Part shown: positions 62,121 through 64,000 of the stretch, piece by piece | Numbering within the stretch: the first letter of the stretch is position 1 | Layout: each line of letters opens with the position of its first letter | Assembly: GCF_018070345.1 (NCBI RefSeq) | Contig: NZ_JAGPXX010000012.1 | Coordinates: forward strand, 62,001-126,000 | Length of the DNA stretch: 64,000 nucleotides | Origin: Streptomyces sp. F63 | GTDB taxonomy: Bacteria; Actinomycetota; Actinomycetes; Streptomycetales; Streptomycetaceae | Reading direction: 5' to 3' | Made by a program: the position numbers and the translations under genes | Notes under the pieces: model-generated | Database searches by the model: none | Seen by the model: only the letters and a program-made list of their open reading frames with translations | What the model was told of the DNA's origin: nothing

Positions 62121-64000
62121 GACCGCCGCCCCCTGGCCGTGCCGTTGCCGTTCCCGTCCGAGTCCGGCACCTCGCCGAACTCGTCGCCGCCCGCCGTATC
62201 CGCGCCGTCACCGCCATCGGCGGGCGGTCCGAACTCCCAAGCCTTTCCGGCCGGGGCCGACAGCACCGTGTCAGCGGGCAGCAGCATGTTGATCTCGTTC
62301 TCCGTCTCGCGCATCGACTGCGGGACGGTGAGCACGTCCCATCCGCTGCCGTCCGCGTTGCGCAGCAGCCCCAGCACCGTCTGCTTCTGCTTGGTCTGGC
62401 CCCGGTAGCCGAGCTTTCCCTGCTCGCCCTTCTTGGCCGACCAGGCGTCGCGCAGCGCGTCGATGCGCTCGGCGAGGTATCCGCGGGCCCGGTCCCCGTC
62501 CACCGCTTCCGCACGCGCCAGCAGCCGCCGCTCGACGTCCTGCACGCGCGGATCGTCGAGGTCCACCCCCTCGGCGTCCACGTTGTCGGAGAAGTCGTCG
62601 CAGGCCTGCCTGACGGCGGAGACGTACGTGGCGGTGGTGCCCCGGTCAAGCGCCCGCCGCGTGAACGGGGTCACCGAAAGCGCCTCGACCTGCCGGTAGA
62701 ACGTCGCGTGGTAGTGCTCGAAGTCCTCGAAATGAGCGAGATCCCGAGGCCGTGCCCAGTTGTAGAGCGTGACCACGATTCCAGGCCGCTTGGCCTGTCG
62801 TCCGACGCGGGAGGACGCCTGGATGTACTCGGCGGTGTTCTTCGGCTGCCCGGTGACGACCATCAGGCCGAAGCGGGAGACATCCACGCCGACCTGGAGC
62901 ATCGACGTGGCCAGTACGTAGTCGACCGGCTTGCGGTGCGGCAGGGCAGGCAGGACCCGCGGCTGGCGCGCCTTGCCAGCGTCCCGGAACTCGTCGATGA
63001 TCGCCTGCTTTCGCACCGACGTGTCGTGCTCCGGGTTGAACCCGATCTCCAGCCGCTTGAGGGTGGCGCTGATGTCCGCCGACGAGATACGGGAGGTCAG
63101 TTCCTGGAGGTTGAGCATGTCGGTGTCGCGCAGCAGTCGGTTGGCGATGCCCCTGCGGCGTCCGTTGGCCCGCAGCCGGCTGGGCACGTCGTCGTCGAGG
63201 ACCCGCCGCATACCGGCGAGCTCCTTGGTTGCGTTGAAGTACCCGACCACCGTCATGTACGGATCGGCGGGAGCGCCGTAGAGGTCGAACATGTGCTGCC
63301 CGGCGAGCAGCAGGATCTCCGCAACACGGATCTCGGCAGCCTTCATGCGCACCCCGTGCGCGCACACCCCGTAGTAGCGCCGCCCCGGGTTGTCGCGGCT
63401 CACAACTACCTGCTGGGAGAAGAAGGTGTCACCGACATCAACCACCTGTGGCGGGAAGATCGCCAGGTCCCGGGCGAACACCCCCAGCACCTGGGCGCGG
63501 GCGTTGCGGGTGGTGGCCGTCGATGCGACGATCTTCGGCCCGGTCTCCCGGAGTTGGCCGTGGGCGTCCTTCACTCGCCAGGTGCACAGCTGGTCCACGG
63601 CCGACTCGAACAGCCCCACCGTGGTACCCAGCGCCCCGGAGATCAGGTGCAGCTCGTCCTGGATGATGAGATCCGGCGGCCGCAGCCGTCGCGGCATCGG
63701 CCGGCTGGTCACGGCCTTGTGCTTGTCCTTGGCGTTGTGCCGGGACCCGCAGCCGGTCTCCTCGTCGAGGTCGTTGTGGCGGTAGCCGTGCCGCTCGCAG
63801 TACTCGGTCACGCGCCCGAACAGCATCCCGGCATAGCCGCGCCACGGCAGCTGGGCGAGCTTGTCCACGGTCGCGATCAGCATGCTCGGCACCAGCCGGT
63901 AGATCTCCTCGTCGACCGTAAGGATCGGCAACCCCTCACCCTGTGCCTTCATCCGCGAGAACGGGCACGGCTTCTCATCCTCCCCACGCGGGCAGTACAC
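62117..64000 (-). CDS. drmA: DISARM helicase DrmA (5' part outside window)
   Basis: The C-terminal 627 residues of an SF2-type helicase; the frame is open to the window edge and the N-terminus is missing. Motif II is the variant IIQDELHLISGALG (DELH), motif III KIVASTATTRNA (STAT), and the helicase C-lobe contains VLATSMLQVGVDVSRFGLMV, TGQPKNTAEYIQASSRVGRQ (motif VI) and LYNWARPRDLAHFEDF. This is the DrmA pattern and differs from ordinary DEAD-box proteins. The C-terminal ~40 residues are Asp/Gly-rich. Directly overlapped by drmB. What lies further upstream (drmD/drmMI or drmE/drmMII) would classify the system. Confidence 0.9.
   Translation of the reverse strand: MYCPRGEDEKPCPFSRMKAQGEGLPILTVDEEIYRLVPSMLIATVDKLAQLPWRGYAGMLFGRVTEYCERHGYRHNDLDEETGCGSRHNAKDKHKAVTSRPMPRRLRPPDLIIQDELHLISGALGTTVGLFESAVDQLCTWRVKDAHGQLRETGPKIVASTATTRNARAQVLGVFARDLAIFPPQVVDVGDTFFSQQVVVSRDNPGRRYYGVCAHGVRMKAAEIRVAEILLLAGQHMFDLYGAPADPYMTVVGYFNATKELAGMRRVLDDDVPSRLRANGRRRGIANRLLRDTDMLNLQELTSRISSADISATLKRLEIGFNPEHDTSVRKQAIIDEFRDAGKARQPRVLPALPHRKPVDYVLATSMLQVGVDVSRFGLMVVTGQPKNTAEYIQASSRVGRQAKRPGIVVTLYNWARPRDLAHFEDFEHYHATFYRQVEALSVTPFTRRALDRGTTATYVSAVRQACDDFSDNVDAEGVDLDDPRVQDVERRLLARAEAVDGDRARGYLAERIDALRDAWSAKKGEQGKLGYRGQTKQKQTVLGLLRNADGSGWDVLTVPQSMRETENEINMLLPADTVLSAPAGKAWEFGPPADGGDGADTAGGDEFGEVPDSDGNGNGTARGRRS

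Noticed and set aside
62117..64000. Generic DEAD-box RNA helicase
   Set aside because: The DELH box, the ASSRVGRQ motif and the overlap with a DUF1998 gene identify DrmA instead.

Overview
The window is a stretch of a Streptomyces-type actinobacterial chromosome. Coding sequence is very GC-rich, with G or C at almost every third codon position. GTG and TTG starts are common and many genes overlap by 1 to 4 bases. The gene content (squalene-hopene cyclase cluster, XRE/DUF5753 plus DUF397 cassette, RsbW-like ATPases, Tat-exported hydrolase, an LPFR-motif mini-protein, an SCO6745-family protein) is characteristic of the genus. From memory, the order around positions 17000-39500 resembles the S. 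coelicolor SCO6745-SCO6766 region; I could not check this.

Layout. (1) 1-3935: a beta-oxidation operon (acyl-CoA dehydrogenase fragment, thiolase, FadB-like fusion) closed by a perfect bidirectional hairpin. (2) 4012-7635: a membrane-anchored ABC-type binding protein paired with a large ATPase whose P-loop has lost its lysine. (3) 7874-19054: core functions (MerR regulator, BCCT transporter, ABC-F ATPase, EamA exporter, Tex, LPFR mini-protein, SCO6745-family protein, enoyl-CoA hydratase), with several short tandem repeats between genes. (4) 19424-22468: RsbW-like kinase, type 1 IPP isomerase, CDF metal exporter. (5) 22885-30088: a tightly coupled seven-gene operon with two CDP-alcohol phosphotransferases, a nucleotidyltransferase, a glycerol-1-phosphate-dehydrogenase-like enzyme, a family 2 glycosyltransferase and a TagGH-like ABC exporter. 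It looks like a pathway for an exported polyol-phosphate glycopolymer or glycolipid of unknown structure. (6) 30736-39534: the hopanoid operon hpnC-hpnD-hpnE-(mini-ORF)-polyprenyl synthase-shc-hpnG-hpnH. IPP isomerase, prenyl synthase, squalene-forming enzymes, cyclase and the HpnG/HpnH side-chain enzymes give most of a bacteriohopanepolyol route. The dxs, ispG and aminotransferase genes I would expect next are not here.

(7) 39601-49146: accessory region with a protein tyrosine phosphatase, a WhiJ-like cassette (RsbW-like ATPase, XRE-DUF5753, DUF397, methyltransferase), a metallo-beta-lactamase hydrolase, an unusual exonuclease-BRCT-BRCT-TerD fusion, a frameshifted PASTA gene, an IS5-type transposase relic and a uridine kinase. 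(8) 49429-53833: a very large Tat-exported TolB-propeller/amidohydrolase and a small MmcQ/YjbR protein. (9) 54083-55613: a pentanucleotide repeat, tRNA-Pro(GGG) with its terminator, and a decayed coding fragment, which together look like an integration boundary. (10) 55672-64000: a defence island on the minus strand holding a DISARM core (drmA, cut by the window edge; drmB; drmC), followed in the same direction by a predicted PD-(D/E)xK-like nuclease of unknown family and a UvrD-like helicase with a RelE-like N-terminal domain. The last two genes, as an extension of DISARM, are the best candidate for something undescribed.
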